Assembly: GCA_021776635.1 (NCBI GenBank)
Contig: JAJFFN010000021.1
Span: 186,001-250,000, forward strand
DNA length: 64,000 nt
Reading direction: 5' to 3'
Source: Robiginitomaculum sp.
GTDB taxonomy: Bacteria > Pseudomonadota > Alphaproteobacteria > Caulobacterales > Maricaulaceae
Both the position numbers and the translations under genes were made by a program. Shown one piece after another: positions 26,395 through 34,604 of the stretch; position 1 is the first letter of the stretch, and each line of letters begins with the position of its first letter. Under the pieces are notes generated by a model. It did not search any database and was not told the DNA's origin. It worked only from the letters and a program-made list of their open reading frames with translations.

Positions 26395-27480
26395 TTAGTA
26401 CTCATCATCATCATGGGTGTGGTCACCGCTGGTATGGTCATGACCGTGGGCTATACCGTTTTCATGAGCAAATTTATGGGCGGCTGCAATCTCGTCTTTG
26501 TGAAGATGGTCATGTTCATGAAAACTGTAGTTTTGATCTGCAAGTAATTTTGTTTGTGGGTGGTCACCATAATCGACAAATTCAAAATCCCGAGGCGGTT
26601 TTGAAGTCTCCACTTGGCCGACAACGCCGTGAGGATGATTGTGCCCGTCTGCCATTTGCACCCAACGGAACAGTTGTGGTCTTTGTCTGTATAAAACGGC
26701 TGCTGCACGGGATTGGTTTTCTTCTGGGTTTGACCACGGATTAAAGTGAAAATAATTGTGTAATTTACTGTCCGTTCGCCCCAAGGCAATACACCCAAGT
26801 TTGGACCTAAATGAGCCGTGATTAATATAAGGGGGACGCCAGAAATAACCACCCGTAGGAAGTTCACCAAATTGCATCATCCAGCTTGACCCCCAAATGT
26901 GATAACTCTCTTCGGCGCAATCATGATAACTGATATTGTCCTGAATATATTGGGGGCTCATGCAATATAAAAATGTCATGGCTTCGGTCAGTGGGTCAAA
27001 GCGCAAGAGCTTGAGGAACAATCCTGTTGCGACGGACGGCGAGACGATAGAGCCACCTGCCCACGGCATATCTTCATAAGCATTGACCGAGACGAAACCT
27101 TCTTTAAGGGCCAATTCATGGTTGGCATCGCTTTCTTCAAACGTGGGTTCGCTATCATTATAAAATAGCAAGGCTTCACATCCGTCCGGCACTTCCGTAG
27201 CGCCCAAGGCAACCCCGGCAGGGACAAATAAGAAATGACCTTCTTTGCAAACTTCACCGCCAATATGCATTTCTCCGGTCAGGATAAAGATTTCTAAATC
27301 GGAATAGGAAAGTCCCGGTGGCCGTTTAAATCCGCCGTTAAAACGGACTTTTAATGTACATGCCCCTTTGTCCGTATCCAAAGACATAGTCTTAAACTCT
27401 GCGCCGATAAAACCAGGAATTTTAAATTTTTTATAACCTTCATTAAGCTCAACAAAGGGTTCAATATGTGGTCTTGCCAT
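26395..27480 (-). CDS. Two-cupin protein with His-rich tail
   Basis: 361 residues, cytosolic. Cupin 1 about 55-125 (LEIFILTGEMHIGGE, then GHFLFVPAG) and cupin 2 about 165-245 (YHDCAEESYHIWG, then GYFWRPPYINHGSF), the DUF4437-like layout. The last 45 residues are a metal-binding-style tail with HEHDHLH, HGHDHTSGDHTHDDD; about a dozen His. Cupins of this kind include dioxygenases and isomerases. The tail may store or deliver Zn, Ni or Fe to the metallo-enzymes of the operon; this is inference. AGGAGA precedes the ATG by 6-7 nt. Confidence 0.75.
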   Translation of the reverse strand: MARPHIEPFVELNEGYKKFKIPGFIGAEFKTMSLDTDKGACTLKVRFNGGFKRPPGLSYSDLEIFILTGEMHIGGEVCKEGHFLFVPAGVALGATEVPDGCEALLFYNDSEPTFEESDANHELALKEGFVSVNAYEDMPWAGGSIVSPSVATGLFLKLLRFDPLTEAMTFLYCMSPQYIQDNISYHDCAEESYHIWGSSWMMQFGELPTGGYFWRPPYINHGSFRSKLGCIALGRTDSKLHNYFHFNPWSNPEENQSRAAAVLYRQRPQLFRWVQMADGHNHPHGVVGQVETSKPPRDFEFVDYGDHPQTKLLADQNYSFHEHDHLHKDEIAAAHKFAHENGIAHGHDHTSGDHTHDDDEY

Positions 27481-27491
27481 TTTTTTTCTCC

Positions 27492-27764
27492 TTACCAGAT
27501 TACGCGCATTGCGTCTGCACGATTTGGTTTTTTGGGGATTTCTTCTTTGGGGATGACGCGCTTGGTGTCTCCCGTCACATAAAAACCACGTGTTTGAATG
27601 AGGCGCAAAAATTCTTCAATCCATGCTGCACGTTCATTTTCAATCCCGTCTATCTCATCAACGATTGCTTTGTAGCGCACTTCCTGGGCGGCGATTTCGT
27701 CTTGCATCCAGGCTTTGGCCTCCTTGCCCATTGGGGGCTTGTGGTCTTGTACATTTTTACGCAT
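27492..27764 (-). CDS. Small hypothetical helical protein
   Basis: 90 residues, no family recognised. The centre (about 20-60) is strongly helical and charged (EIAAQEVRYKAIVDEIDGIENERAA broken over several heptads), and the end is basic and Pro-rich. Lies 9 nt after the CoA-transferase and 11 nt before the cupin gene, with G-rich ribosome sites on both sides, so it is translated as part of the operon. It may be a small subunit of a neighbouring enzyme. Confidence 0.65.
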   Translation of the reverse strand: MRKNVQDHKPPMGKEAKAWMQDEIAAQEVRYKAIVDEIDGIENERAAWIEEFLRLIQTRGFYVTGDTKRVIPKEEIPKKPNRADAMRVIW

Positions 27765-27773
27765 ACCGTCTCC

Positions 27774-29012
27774 TTATTTTGCGTTTAGGCTAATTTTGCT
27801 GTCCATCATTTCTTGTATTTCTGCATCTGAGTATCCGAGAGTTTGTAATATTTCAGAACTGTGTTCGCCCAATCTTGGCGCAAGTGTTCGGATGCTTGCA
27901 GGGGTTTTTGAAAAGTTAATCGGCGGGCTGGCCATGCGTAATTTGCCCTCGGTGGGGTGTTCATGGATTTGCCAAAACCCGCTTTCGGCCAAATGTGGAT
28001 CGTCCTTAACACTGTCTAGGCTGTTCATGACCATGTGGGGTACATTGGTTTGCGCAAAAATTTCCAGCCATTGGCGCGTCGTCTTTTTCGCGATGGCTTG
28101 GCCGATTGCATCACAGGTATCAATAATGTTTTTCGTCCGAGCTTGCATATCAACAAAACGCGGATCGTCGGTCAGATGTGGCACTTCGGCAACTTGACAA
28201 AACGTACCCCAATGATTGTTCCAATAAGGAAGTACTGCTAAATACCCGTCCTTGGTTGGGTATGGTTTGCGTGTTTGTGCCAACAAACGCGTATAGCCAG
28301 CCGTCCCGAGAGCTGGCTCAAAAGTCTGCCCCCATAGATGTTCGACCATATTAAAAGCAACCATGCTTTCAAACATAGGGACTTCTATATCTTGACCTTC
28401 GCCGGTGCGTTCGCGGTGAAACAGCGCCGCCAGCACGGCTTGCACCACATTGCCGCCAGTGGTCTTATCAGCGACAATCGTTGGTAAGTAACGTGGCTCA
28501 TTATGGCCCAAAGGCGCATTGGCTTGCCCCATGAGATCCGCCAGACCGGACGCCGCTTGGATACTATCGTCCAACGCTCCCATATTGCCGTAAGGACCCT
28601 TTTTAGAATAGCCATAGGTGGCACAATAAATCACACTAGGATTGGCGGCGCGTATTGTGGCGTAGTCCAACTTGAGCTTAACCATGGCCGACGGCCTAAA
28701 ATTATGGACGATGACATCTGCACGCTCGCACAATTTTAACGCCGCTTCGTGACCGCGTTTTTCCTTAAGGTTCAAGACAATGGATTTTTTATTGCGGTTA
28801 CAAGTCAAGTATAAGGCCGCCATATCGGGGTTGGATTTGTATGGCCCAAGCCGCCGATTGGTATCGCCGAAAGGTGGCTCGACTTTGATAACATCTGCAC
28901 CCATATCGCCTAAAATTTGACAGGCCAATGGACCAAGGACGACCGAGGTAAATTCGACAATATTTATCCTGTCGAGCGGGCCTTTGGCGTTTTCAGGAGC
29001 GTTGTCAGTCAC
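27774..29012 (-). CDS. Type III (CaiB/BaiF) CoA-transferase, copy 1
   Basis: 412 residues. Family hallmarks: INIVEFTSVVLGPLACQILGDMGADVIKVEPP near the N-terminus, NRNKKSIVLNLK, VHNFRPSAM, and GALDDSIQAASGL containing the catalytic Asp that forms the acyl-anhydride with CoA substrate. Transfers CoA between carboxylic acids. Its ATG overlaps the amidohydrolase stop by 4 bp. A paralogue lies two genes upstream (29900-31075), so the operon activates or exchanges two acids, or the two form a heteromer. Confidence 0.93.
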   Translation of the reverse strand: MTDNAPENAKGPLDRINIVEFTSVVLGPLACQILGDMGADVIKVEPPFGDTNRRLGPYKSNPDMAALYLTCNRNKKSIVLNLKEKRGHEAALKLCERADVIVHNFRPSAMVKLKLDYATIRAANPSVIYCATYGYSKKGPYGNMGALDDSIQAASGLADLMGQANAPLGHNEPRYLPTIVADKTTGGNVVQAVLAALFHRERTGEGQDIEVPMFESMVAFNMVEHLWGQTFEPALGTAGYTRLLAQTRKPYPTKDGYLAVLPYWNNHWGTFCQVAEVPHLTDDPRFVDMQARTKNIIDTCDAIGQAIAKKTTRQWLEIFAQTNVPHMVMNSLDSVKDDPHLAESGFWQIHEHPTEGKLRMASPPINFSKTPASIRTLAPRLGEHSSEILQTLGYSDAEIQEMMDSKISLNAK

Positions 29013-29896
29013 GACCCCTCCAACCCATCTTGATCTTTCAGCCCATAGAGCTTCAGCACATTGTCGCGCATAAATTTGCGGCGGACTTGTGGTTTAAGGT
29101 CTGCAGCGTCAATCTCTGTCACTGTGCGGCCAAACCGCAATACGGGGAAATCTGTGCCGAAGATGACTTTGTCCTGACCATAAGAGTTGATGTATTTCCA
29201 AACGGCCTCGGGCCAGTATTTCGGCGAATGGGCATCGGTCGCAATATAAACATTTTCGTGTTTCCAGGCCATGGCGATCATTTCGCGCTCCCAAGGAATA
29301 CCGACATGTGTGCCTATGAGTTTTAACTCTGGCAGATCGCAAGCAATATCGTCAAGTGTAATGGGCCGACCAACGGAACGGGTTCGGTGCTGCGGTGAAT
29401 ATATCAGGCTCTGCCCCACTTGCATCTGAATGGGAATATCAAGCTCGATACATTTTGTATAAAACGGGTAGTATTTGGCATGGTTCGGCGCGAGGTCATA
29501 CCAATGCGGATAAAGATGTGCGCCGATAAAGCCACATTCTTTTACGGCGTATTCCAATTCGCGTACCCCGTCCATGCCCATATAAGGATCAATGCCTAGC
29601 AAACCTTTAAACCGTTTTGGGTATTTGGCACATGCATTTGCAACTACAGACATGGGCATGTGATAGCATCCTGGCAACCCGACACGGCCAGCTTTGGCGG
29701 CAACTAAAAACCCCATCTCGATGTTGGCGGTGTCCATGTCCTCCAACATTTTTTCAAGGCTAATTCCCGCAGAGCTATGCTTGCCCTTCATTTTACCTTT
29801 GAAAAATTCATCGGTCCATCCAGGACGGTGCGACAGGGCTTCGCCGGTCCAGATATTCACGACCGCATCTATAGCTTTGTAATTAAAATCGCTCAT
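29009..29896 (-). CDS. Amidohydrolase_2-family protein lacking the HxH motif
   Basis: 295 residues of the ACMSD/amidohydrolase_2 TIM barrel. Seen: HLYPHWYDLAPN, GTHVGIPW, ATDAHSPKYW and FGTDFPVLRFGR, which supply later His and Asp metal ligands. The N-terminal DxHxH pair that binds the first metal position is replaced by DAVVNIW. Relatives act as decarboxylases or C-C/C-N hydrolases on CoA-related or aromatic intermediates. Between the two CoA-transferases (3-nt gap and 4-bp overlap), it likely processes an acid or acyl-CoA of the pathway. Confidence 0.85.
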   Translation of the reverse strand: MSDFNYKAIDAVVNIWTGEALSHRPGWTDEFFKGKMKGKHSSAGISLEKMLEDMDTANIEMGFLVAAKAGRVGLPGCYHMPMSVVANACAKYPKRFKGLLGIDPYMGMDGVRELEYAVKECGFIGAHLYPHWYDLAPNHAKYYPFYTKCIELDIPIQMQVGQSLIYSPQHRTRSVGRPITLDDIACDLPELKLIGTHVGIPWEREMIAMAWKHENVYIATDAHSPKYWPEAVWKYINSYGQDKVIFGTDFPVLRFGRTVTEIDAADLKPQVRRKFMRDNVLKLYGLKDQDGLEGS

Positions 29897-29899
29897 GAA

Positions 29900-31075
29900 T
29901 TATCCTATTACCCCATCTTCTTTTAAACTATCAATCACTTGGTCATCATAACCAAGAGATTGCAAAATCATATTGGTATCTGCGCCAACAAGGGCTAAAT
30001 CGCTATCTGCGCCCAGCCTGTGGCCATCCATTTCAATAGGCAGAGCCGGGAGTTTGGCGGCGTTCCCATTGGGCAAGACGACATTTATCAATCCACCTTG
30101 TGCGTTTAAATGCGGATCATCAAACAAATCGGACGGCCTCGCTACGGGTGCAAAGGGAAGCCCAATATGTTCCAACTTTTCCGAGAGCACAGATATATCA
30201 TAAGATTTAAACACGGCGGCAACGGCAGGTATCAGTTTTTCTTTATTTGCGACCCTGTCATTATTGGTGCCTAAATCTGGATCAGTTTTTAAATCTTCAA
30301 GACCAAACGCATCACAAAATGTGTACCACTGCGCGTCGCTGACAATGCCAACAAAAATTTGGTTGTTATCGTTGGTGTCAAAAATTTGGTATATTGCCCA
30401 AGCAGACGTCCGCACGGGCATGGGTTGTGCGGCTCTACCCGTTACGGATTGTTGTGCCATATGTTGCCCGACCAAATAGGCTGTGGTTTCGTAAAGAGAC
30501 GCCGTTACTTTCTGTCCTACACCCGTTGTATGACGTTGTTGCAAGGCGCTGAGGATAGCTATTGCGCCGAACATTCCGCCGGTAATATCAATGACGCTCG
30601 CCCCTGCGCGAAGCGGTTTTCCAGGCGGGCCCGTCATATAGGCGAGCCCGCCCATCATTTGTGTAACTTCATCAAGAGCCGTACGGTTTTCGTAGGGACC
30701 CGAAAGAAAACCTTTTTCCGAAGCATAGATCAAAGCCGGGTTATGGTCGCGCATGACTTCATAGCCAAATCCCAGCTTGTCCATAACGCCGGGCCGGAAA
30801 TTTTCAATCAACACATCTGCATTTTTGAGTAATCCAAGTGCTATGTCGTTGCCTGTTTTTGATTTCAAATTGAGGCACAAACTTTTTTTGCCCCTGTTAA
30901 ACATGGGATAATATCCCGCACCCGACCCCGTTAGAGTGCGCGTTTTGTCGCCGCCTATGGGCTCGATACGTATCACTTCTGCCCCTAAGTCTGCTAAAAT
31001 TGCTCCGACAGCGGGCCCCATAACCATATGGGTAAACTCGATAACAGTAATGCCGGTTAAGGGGAGTGTAGTCAT
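29900..31075 (-). CDS. Type III (CaiB/BaiF) CoA-transferase, copy 2
   Basis: 391 residues from ATG 31075, which overlaps the upstream stop (ATGA); a longer reading would run into the deacetylase gene. Seen: ITVIEFTHMVMGPAVGAILADLGAEVIRIEPI, NRGKKSLCLNLKS, IENFRPGVMDKLG and TALDEVTQMMGG with the catalytic Asp. Clearly diverged from copy 1, so not a recent duplication. Expected to move CoA onto a carboxylate freed by the amidases. Confidence 0.92.
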   Translation of the reverse strand: MTTLPLTGITVIEFTHMVMGPAVGAILADLGAEVIRIEPIGGDKTRTLTGSGAGYYPMFNRGKKSLCLNLKSKTGNDIALGLLKNADVLIENFRPGVMDKLGFGYEVMRDHNPALIYASEKGFLSGPYENRTALDEVTQMMGGLAYMTGPPGKPLRAGASVIDITGGMFGAIAILSALQQRHTTGVGQKVTASLYETTAYLVGQHMAQQSVTGRAAQPMPVRTSAWAIYQIFDTNDNNQIFVGIVSDAQWYTFCDAFGLEDLKTDPDLGTNNDRVANKEKLIPAVAAVFKSYDISVLSEKLEHIGLPFAPVARPSDLFDDPHLNAQGGLINVVLPNGNAAKLPALPIEMDGHRLGADSDLALVGADTNMILQSLGYDDQVIDSLKEDGVIG

Positions 31076-32010
31076 TGTTGCGCTTTCCACTCCGTTGCAA
31101 TTTGCCCGCCCGTTGCATTCCAAACCCAACCGGTTTGCATGAGAATTTCAAGTGTATCGTGCAGCGTTTTTATGCGCCAGGCTTGGCCAATGACAGAAGG
31201 TGTCAAAGAAAGATGTAAAATCCGTCCACCGCAAACTTTACTTTCGCGGTGTAGAAAATCGAAAGCCATCAAAATTTGTTCTTGCCATGTTTTTTCGTTT
31301 TGACCTAGGTTCACCAATAACTGTCTGTCATCCAATTCCATTGTATGCGGCATAACGATCAATTTATCTGCCTGACCTATCAAATAAGGCATATCATCAT
31401 TGGCCCAGTCACAAACATATTGAATGTAATTTTTCGTCAGTAAAGATAATGTGTTTTCGCTTTCCGACCGTGCCGGCGATAACCAGCCGCTTACGTCTTG
31501 CCCCGTTGCTATTCGCAGACCTTTTAGGGAAGATTTTATTTGTTTCCTCTCTACATCTTCATCCATTCCGCCAAAGTGCAGGGCATTCATGTCCGTGCCG
31601 TGGCCGATAAATTCATGGTCGCGCTGGGCAATTTCACGTATTAAAAATGGGTAGCGCTTGGCCAGTACCGTATTAGTCGGGAAGCTTGCTTTGATGCCTA
31701 ATTTATCGAAAATTTTTAAAATACGGTAGATGCCGACCCTATTGCCGTATTCACGTGCCGTATATGTACGGTAATCTGGATAAGGTGTGACCATGTTCCC
31801 AGGCGCTTTAAAAGGGGGAGATTTGACAGTTGTTTCGTGGTTTAAAGCCAGCGGAAAATACTCCAGCGCGACCGTTATCCACAAAGCAACATTTTTGTTT
31901 TTAGGCCACGTAACGGGAGCACGTTTAAACAAGTTGCTGTAATTATAAAGGTTGTGGTCCATTCCATTATTACGCTTTGGGTATTCGAGATATGATTTTG
32001 GCAAGGTCAT
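31072..32010 (-). CDS. PuuE-like polysaccharide-deacetylase-family protein, copy 1
   Basis: 312 residues of the carbohydrate-esterase 4 fold in its PuuE/allantoinase-like form, not the TFDDG sugar deacetylase form. Seen: ITVALEYFPL, REYGNRVGIYRIL, EFIGHGTDM and PHTMELDD, matching the PuuE pattern. At the last conserved His block the paralogue has LHAYLIGRAHR while this protein has LSLTPSVIGQAWR, so a conserved His is lost and activity may be altered. Overlaps both neighbours by 4 bp. PuuE-type members hydrolyse cyclic ureides such as allantoin. Confidence 0.82.
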   Translation of the reverse strand: MTLPKSYLEYPKRNNGMDHNLYNYSNLFKRAPVTWPKNKNVALWITVALEYFPLALNHETTVKSPPFKAPGNMVTPYPDYRTYTAREYGNRVGIYRILKIFDKLGIKASFPTNTVLAKRYPFLIREIAQRDHEFIGHGTDMNALHFGGMDEDVERKQIKSSLKGLRIATGQDVSGWLSPARSESENTLSLLTKNYIQYVCDWANDDMPYLIGQADKLIVMPHTMELDDRQLLVNLGQNEKTWQEQILMAFDFLHRESKVCGGRILHLSLTPSVIGQAWRIKTLHDTLEILMQTGWVWNATGGQIATEWKAQQ

Positions 32011-32936
32011 ATTTTCGCCGCCAGTCTGTTTGCGTCTGATATATTATGCAGCGCTGCATCATAACAATTATCGCGGTAATAATCCGCTATCTCCGCCGCC
32101 GTGGTCACCCAAACTTCGTCTTTATGTCTGGTAATATGGTCAAGCACTTCGGCGAAAGTCCCTATGCGGTGGGCACGGCCTATGAGGTAAGCGTGGAGCG
32201 GAATACACATAACAGTCCCGCTCTCTTCACCTTCAAGGAGCAATTGGTCGAAATGGCGTTTTAATAAATCAGCATATTGCCCCGAACTTTGTCCATATAC
32301 GTTGAAAGCATAATGGTCGTTGACCTCTAGTGAATAAGGCATAGAAATAAGCTTGGATTTTTTCTTTGTGAGTAGGGGCTGTGGTTGATCGTCTTGAAAG
32401 AGATCACATGAATACCAAATTTCGTTCTCTGCCAAAAGTTCTATCGTGTGCTCTGAATGGGTTAAAGCAGGAGCAAGATAGCCGCGAACCCTTTGGCCGG
32501 TTGCCTCTTTTACCGTCTTGATGCTGTCTTTGATCATGGCGTCTTCTTGGGCACGCGACATGCCGTAGGTATAGCGCGTATTGTAAATCCCGTGGGAGAA
32601 AAACTCCCAATTCCGTTCATTACAAGCTTCGATAATATCGGGGTGGTGCTGGCAAATGGCAGTGGATAAGGACACAGACCCGCGCACCGCGAATTTATCC
32701 ATTAATTCCATCAACCGCCAATGACCAACGCGGTTGCCGTGGTCGCGGTAGCTATAAGGCACAATGTCCGGTAAGGGTCGCGGCCAAGGTGTCCGCTTGG
32801 GATTGGGCGGCGGGTATAATTCATAAAACTCGATATTGGGTGCAACCCAAAACGCTAATTTTTTACCGCCAGGCCAAGTGATTTTTGGTCGGTTCAGATA
32901 AGGCCAATAATCATATAGTTTCGGATCAGCCTTCAT
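32007..32936 (-). CDS. PuuE-like polysaccharide-deacetylase-family protein, copy 2
   Basis: 309 residues from ATG 32936 (a TTG six codons earlier is possible). PuuE/allantoinase-like CE4 fold: APNIEFYELYPPPN, YRDHGNRVGHWRLME, EFFSHGIYNT, YLAPALTHSEHT, PYSLEVNDHY and IPLHAYLIGRAHRIG; here the final His is present. Best guess is hydrolysis of a cyclic amide or ureide, or of an N-acyl group, on the pathway's substrate. Start overlaps the amidase stop by 11 bp, stop overlaps copy 1. Confidence 0.87.
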   Translation of the reverse strand: MKADPKLYDYWPYLNRPKITWPGGKKLAFWVAPNIEFYELYPPPNPKRTPWPRPLPDIVPYSYRDHGNRVGHWRLMELMDKFAVRGSVSLSTAICQHHPDIIEACNERNWEFFSHGIYNTRYTYGMSRAQEDAMIKDSIKTVKEATGQRVRGYLAPALTHSEHTIELLAENEIWYSCDLFQDDQPQPLLTKKKSKLISMPYSLEVNDHYAFNVYGQSSGQYADLLKRHFDQLLLEGEESGTVMCIPLHAYLIGRAHRIGTFAEVLDHITRHKDEVWVTTAAEIADYYRDNCYDAALHNISDANRLAAKI

Positions 32937-33639
32937 AAGCACCGAGCCAAGCAATCACTTCGGCGACTTTAACGACGTCTGCATATTTTATTTGCAAGTC
33001 GGTTAAATTAGCAAAGTGAAAACTTTCATGTTTGTCGGCGACGCATTCTATAGGCAGTATTGTCCGGTACCCCCGCGATAAGCTATCAACGGCGGTGGCG
33101 CGGACACAACCAGATGTCGAGCCGCCTGTAACAATGACCGTGTCAATTTTGTGCCAAGTCAAAAACGATTGCAAAGGGGTCTCGAAAAAAGCTGAAGGCA
33201 TGCGTTTGGTATAAACGGCGTCGACTGTTTGGTCGATTTCAACGCGTTCATCAAATTGATGACGTTCGGATCTGTATTTTATGTTTTGTAAGCTGTCCGG
33301 TGTGTCGGTGCGTGTGCCCCACACACCTGCGTCCGCAGCATTGTCCATATAAGCAACATGGGTCCAGACTACGGGCAAGGACTTGGCGCGGGCCATTTTG
33401 GATATTTGGTTGATATAATCCATTTGCTTGGGGTCGGTACTATAGGCCGTATTTGGAAACAAATCCGGTCTTGTATAACCCTTTTGCGGGTCAACATTAA
33501 CGACGGCGAGTTTTTCTCCAAATCCAAATTTAGCCCGTTTGGTGTTGGCGTGTACACGTTCAAAAATTTGCCGTGCAGTTTCGTTTGAAAGTTCCATGGT
33601 CGATTTGGGGGTAGAAGACATATTCATCCACTTGCTCAT
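32926..33639 (-). CDS. Isochorismatase-family amidohydrolase (A copy)
   Basis: 237 residues, first gene of the eleven-gene operon. Triad seen as VVNVDPQKGY (Asp about 50), VYTKRMPSAFF (Lys about 145) and GSTSGCVRAT (Cys about 180). About 35 residues longer than the B copy, mostly at the N-terminus. Three in-frame ATGs occur at codons 1, 5 and 7; the last has GGA 5 nt upstream, so the true start may be slightly downstream. N-carbamoylsarcosine amidase-like by the TSGCVRAT motif. A 28-bp palindrome sits directly upstream. Confidence 0.87.
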   Translation of the reverse strand: MSKWMNMSSTPKSTMELSNETARQIFERVHANTKRAKFGFGEKLAVVNVDPQKGYTRPDLFPNTAYSTDPKQMDYINQISKMARAKSLPVVWTHVAYMDNAADAGVWGTRTDTPDSLQNIKYRSERHQFDERVEIDQTVDAVYTKRMPSAFFETPLQSFLTWHKIDTVIVTGGSTSGCVRATAVDSLSRGYRTILPIECVADKHESFHFANLTDLQIKYADVVKVAEVIAWLGAYEG

Positions 33640-33654
33640 CTTGTTTGGGTTTAT

Positions 33655-33682
33655 TTAAATGTTATATTCTTATATCATTTAA
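33655..33682. promoter_or_regulatory. 28-bp palindrome, candidate operator of the amidase operon
   Basis: TTAAATG (33655-33661) and CATTTAA (33676-33682) are perfect complements; inside them TATA/TATA pair around TTCT, with one T-T mismatch on each side of symmetry. It is A/T-rich with no T-run, so it looks like a protein site rather than a terminator. It lies 15 bp before the first operon gene and after the membrane-protein gene. An IclR-family or GntR-family repressor would fit the site's size. Confidence 0.6.
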
Positions 33683-33702
33683 GTCAATCTTTGTAACGAT
33701 GG

Positions 33703-34377
33703 TCAGAACGGTTTGACTGCGCCGAAAAACGCCACCGTTAAAATTCCGACCCAATAAATATAAGCGACTGTTCGCGCCAGACGAATTGATTTTGCCAACT
33801 TGGCTTCGGCTTCTATGTTGGGGCCGCCTGCGAGAATTTTAAATAATTCCGGCCATTCATGCATGACGAACCGCAAAATGACGCCGATAATCAGCAGCAT
33901 ACCAAAAACCATAACCTTGGCACTATACCATCTAAGCCCTTCACTGGCATCAAATGGGCCATAGCCCATTAAGGAAAACAAGCCCGTTAGAATAAGAGTT
34001 GGAATTAACAAATAGCGACTCCAATCTTCGATTTTATAGAGAACTGGGCTAATGGGCTTGCCTCTGGTAAAGTAAGCCCCGTAAGTCACAGCAAACAACA
34101 AAGCGTACAAAACCCACATACCGACAAGCCAGCCGCCACCCAAGGGTTGAATGCCGTAAATATACCCCATATGCAGACCAAGCGGCAGTAAGGAAATAAT
34201 TCCCGTGCGGGCTAATATATCTATGCGAAAGGCCGTATCCATATGACGCATACGTTCGTCGTGAGGCAATTTGGGGTCTGTAACCTTATAAGCGGTTTGA
34301 AAAACGCCCCATTCCCCGCCGAGCCAGTAAACCATGGCGACAATATGTAACCACCGTAAAATATCCACTGTTGCCAT
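33703..34377 (-). CDS. Integral membrane protein (CopD-like pattern)
   Basis: 224 residues with about six membrane helices. It starts MATVDILRWLHIVAMVYWLGG, where a helix carries His and Trp-Leu-Gly-Gly as in CopD/DUF2269-like proteins, followed by short basic loops. Some proteins of this kind bind haem or copper; only single His residues are visible here. It lies 63 bp upstream of the eleven-gene operon on the same strand, with the palindrome between, so co-expression is possible but not shown. Function not assigned. Confidence 0.6.
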   Translation of the reverse strand: MATVDILRWLHIVAMVYWLGGEWGVFQTAYKVTDPKLPHDERMRHMDTAFRIDILARTGIISLLPLGLHMGYIYGIQPLGGGWLVGMWVLYALLFAVTYGAYFTRGKPISPVLYKIEDWSRYLLIPTLILTGLFSLMGYGPFDASEGLRWYSAKVMVFGMLLIIGVILRFVMHEWPELFKILAGGPNIEAEAKLAKSIRLARTVAYIYWVGILTVAFFGAVKPF

Positions 34378-34463
34378 GACGTATCTCCAAAGCTCAAACC
34401 TTCCACACTATAACAGCATTATCGAGCCACACTTTGATTTTTGTCAACACGGTAAAAATCTTT

Positions 34464-34551
34464 GCAAATTTTGCGCAAATTTTGGGCAAGTTTTGGGCAA
34501 GTTTTGGGCAAGTTCTGCGCAAATTTTGGGCAAGTTTTGGGCAAGTTCTGC
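34464..34551. repeat. Eight tandem 11-bp repeats
   Basis: Eight head-to-tail units of 11 bp, consensus GCAARTTYTGS, without gaps. Unit types run A-B-C-C-D-B-C-D, so the last three copies repeat an earlier set, which suggests growth by segmental duplication. They lie in the 227-bp divergent gap between the membrane-protein gene and the AI-2E gene, 50 bp upstream of the latter. The 11-bp spacing is near one helical turn, so all units face one side of the DNA. Confidence 0.95.
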
Positions 34552-34604
34552 TTAACATCATTCATGAGCTAAGCTATGTAGTGTTCAGCTTTTAGGAGAT
34601 CATT

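Noticed and set aside
24172-33639. Amidase operon as a recently acquired island
   Set aside because: No integrase, tRNA, flanking repeats or evident shift in base composition was seen.
33655-33682. Palindrome as terminator of the membrane-protein gene
   Set aside because: A/T-rich stem and no T-run on either strand after the stem.
34464-34551. CRISPR-like repeat array
   Set aside because: Units are 11 bp with no spacers and no cas genes; a simple tandem repeat.
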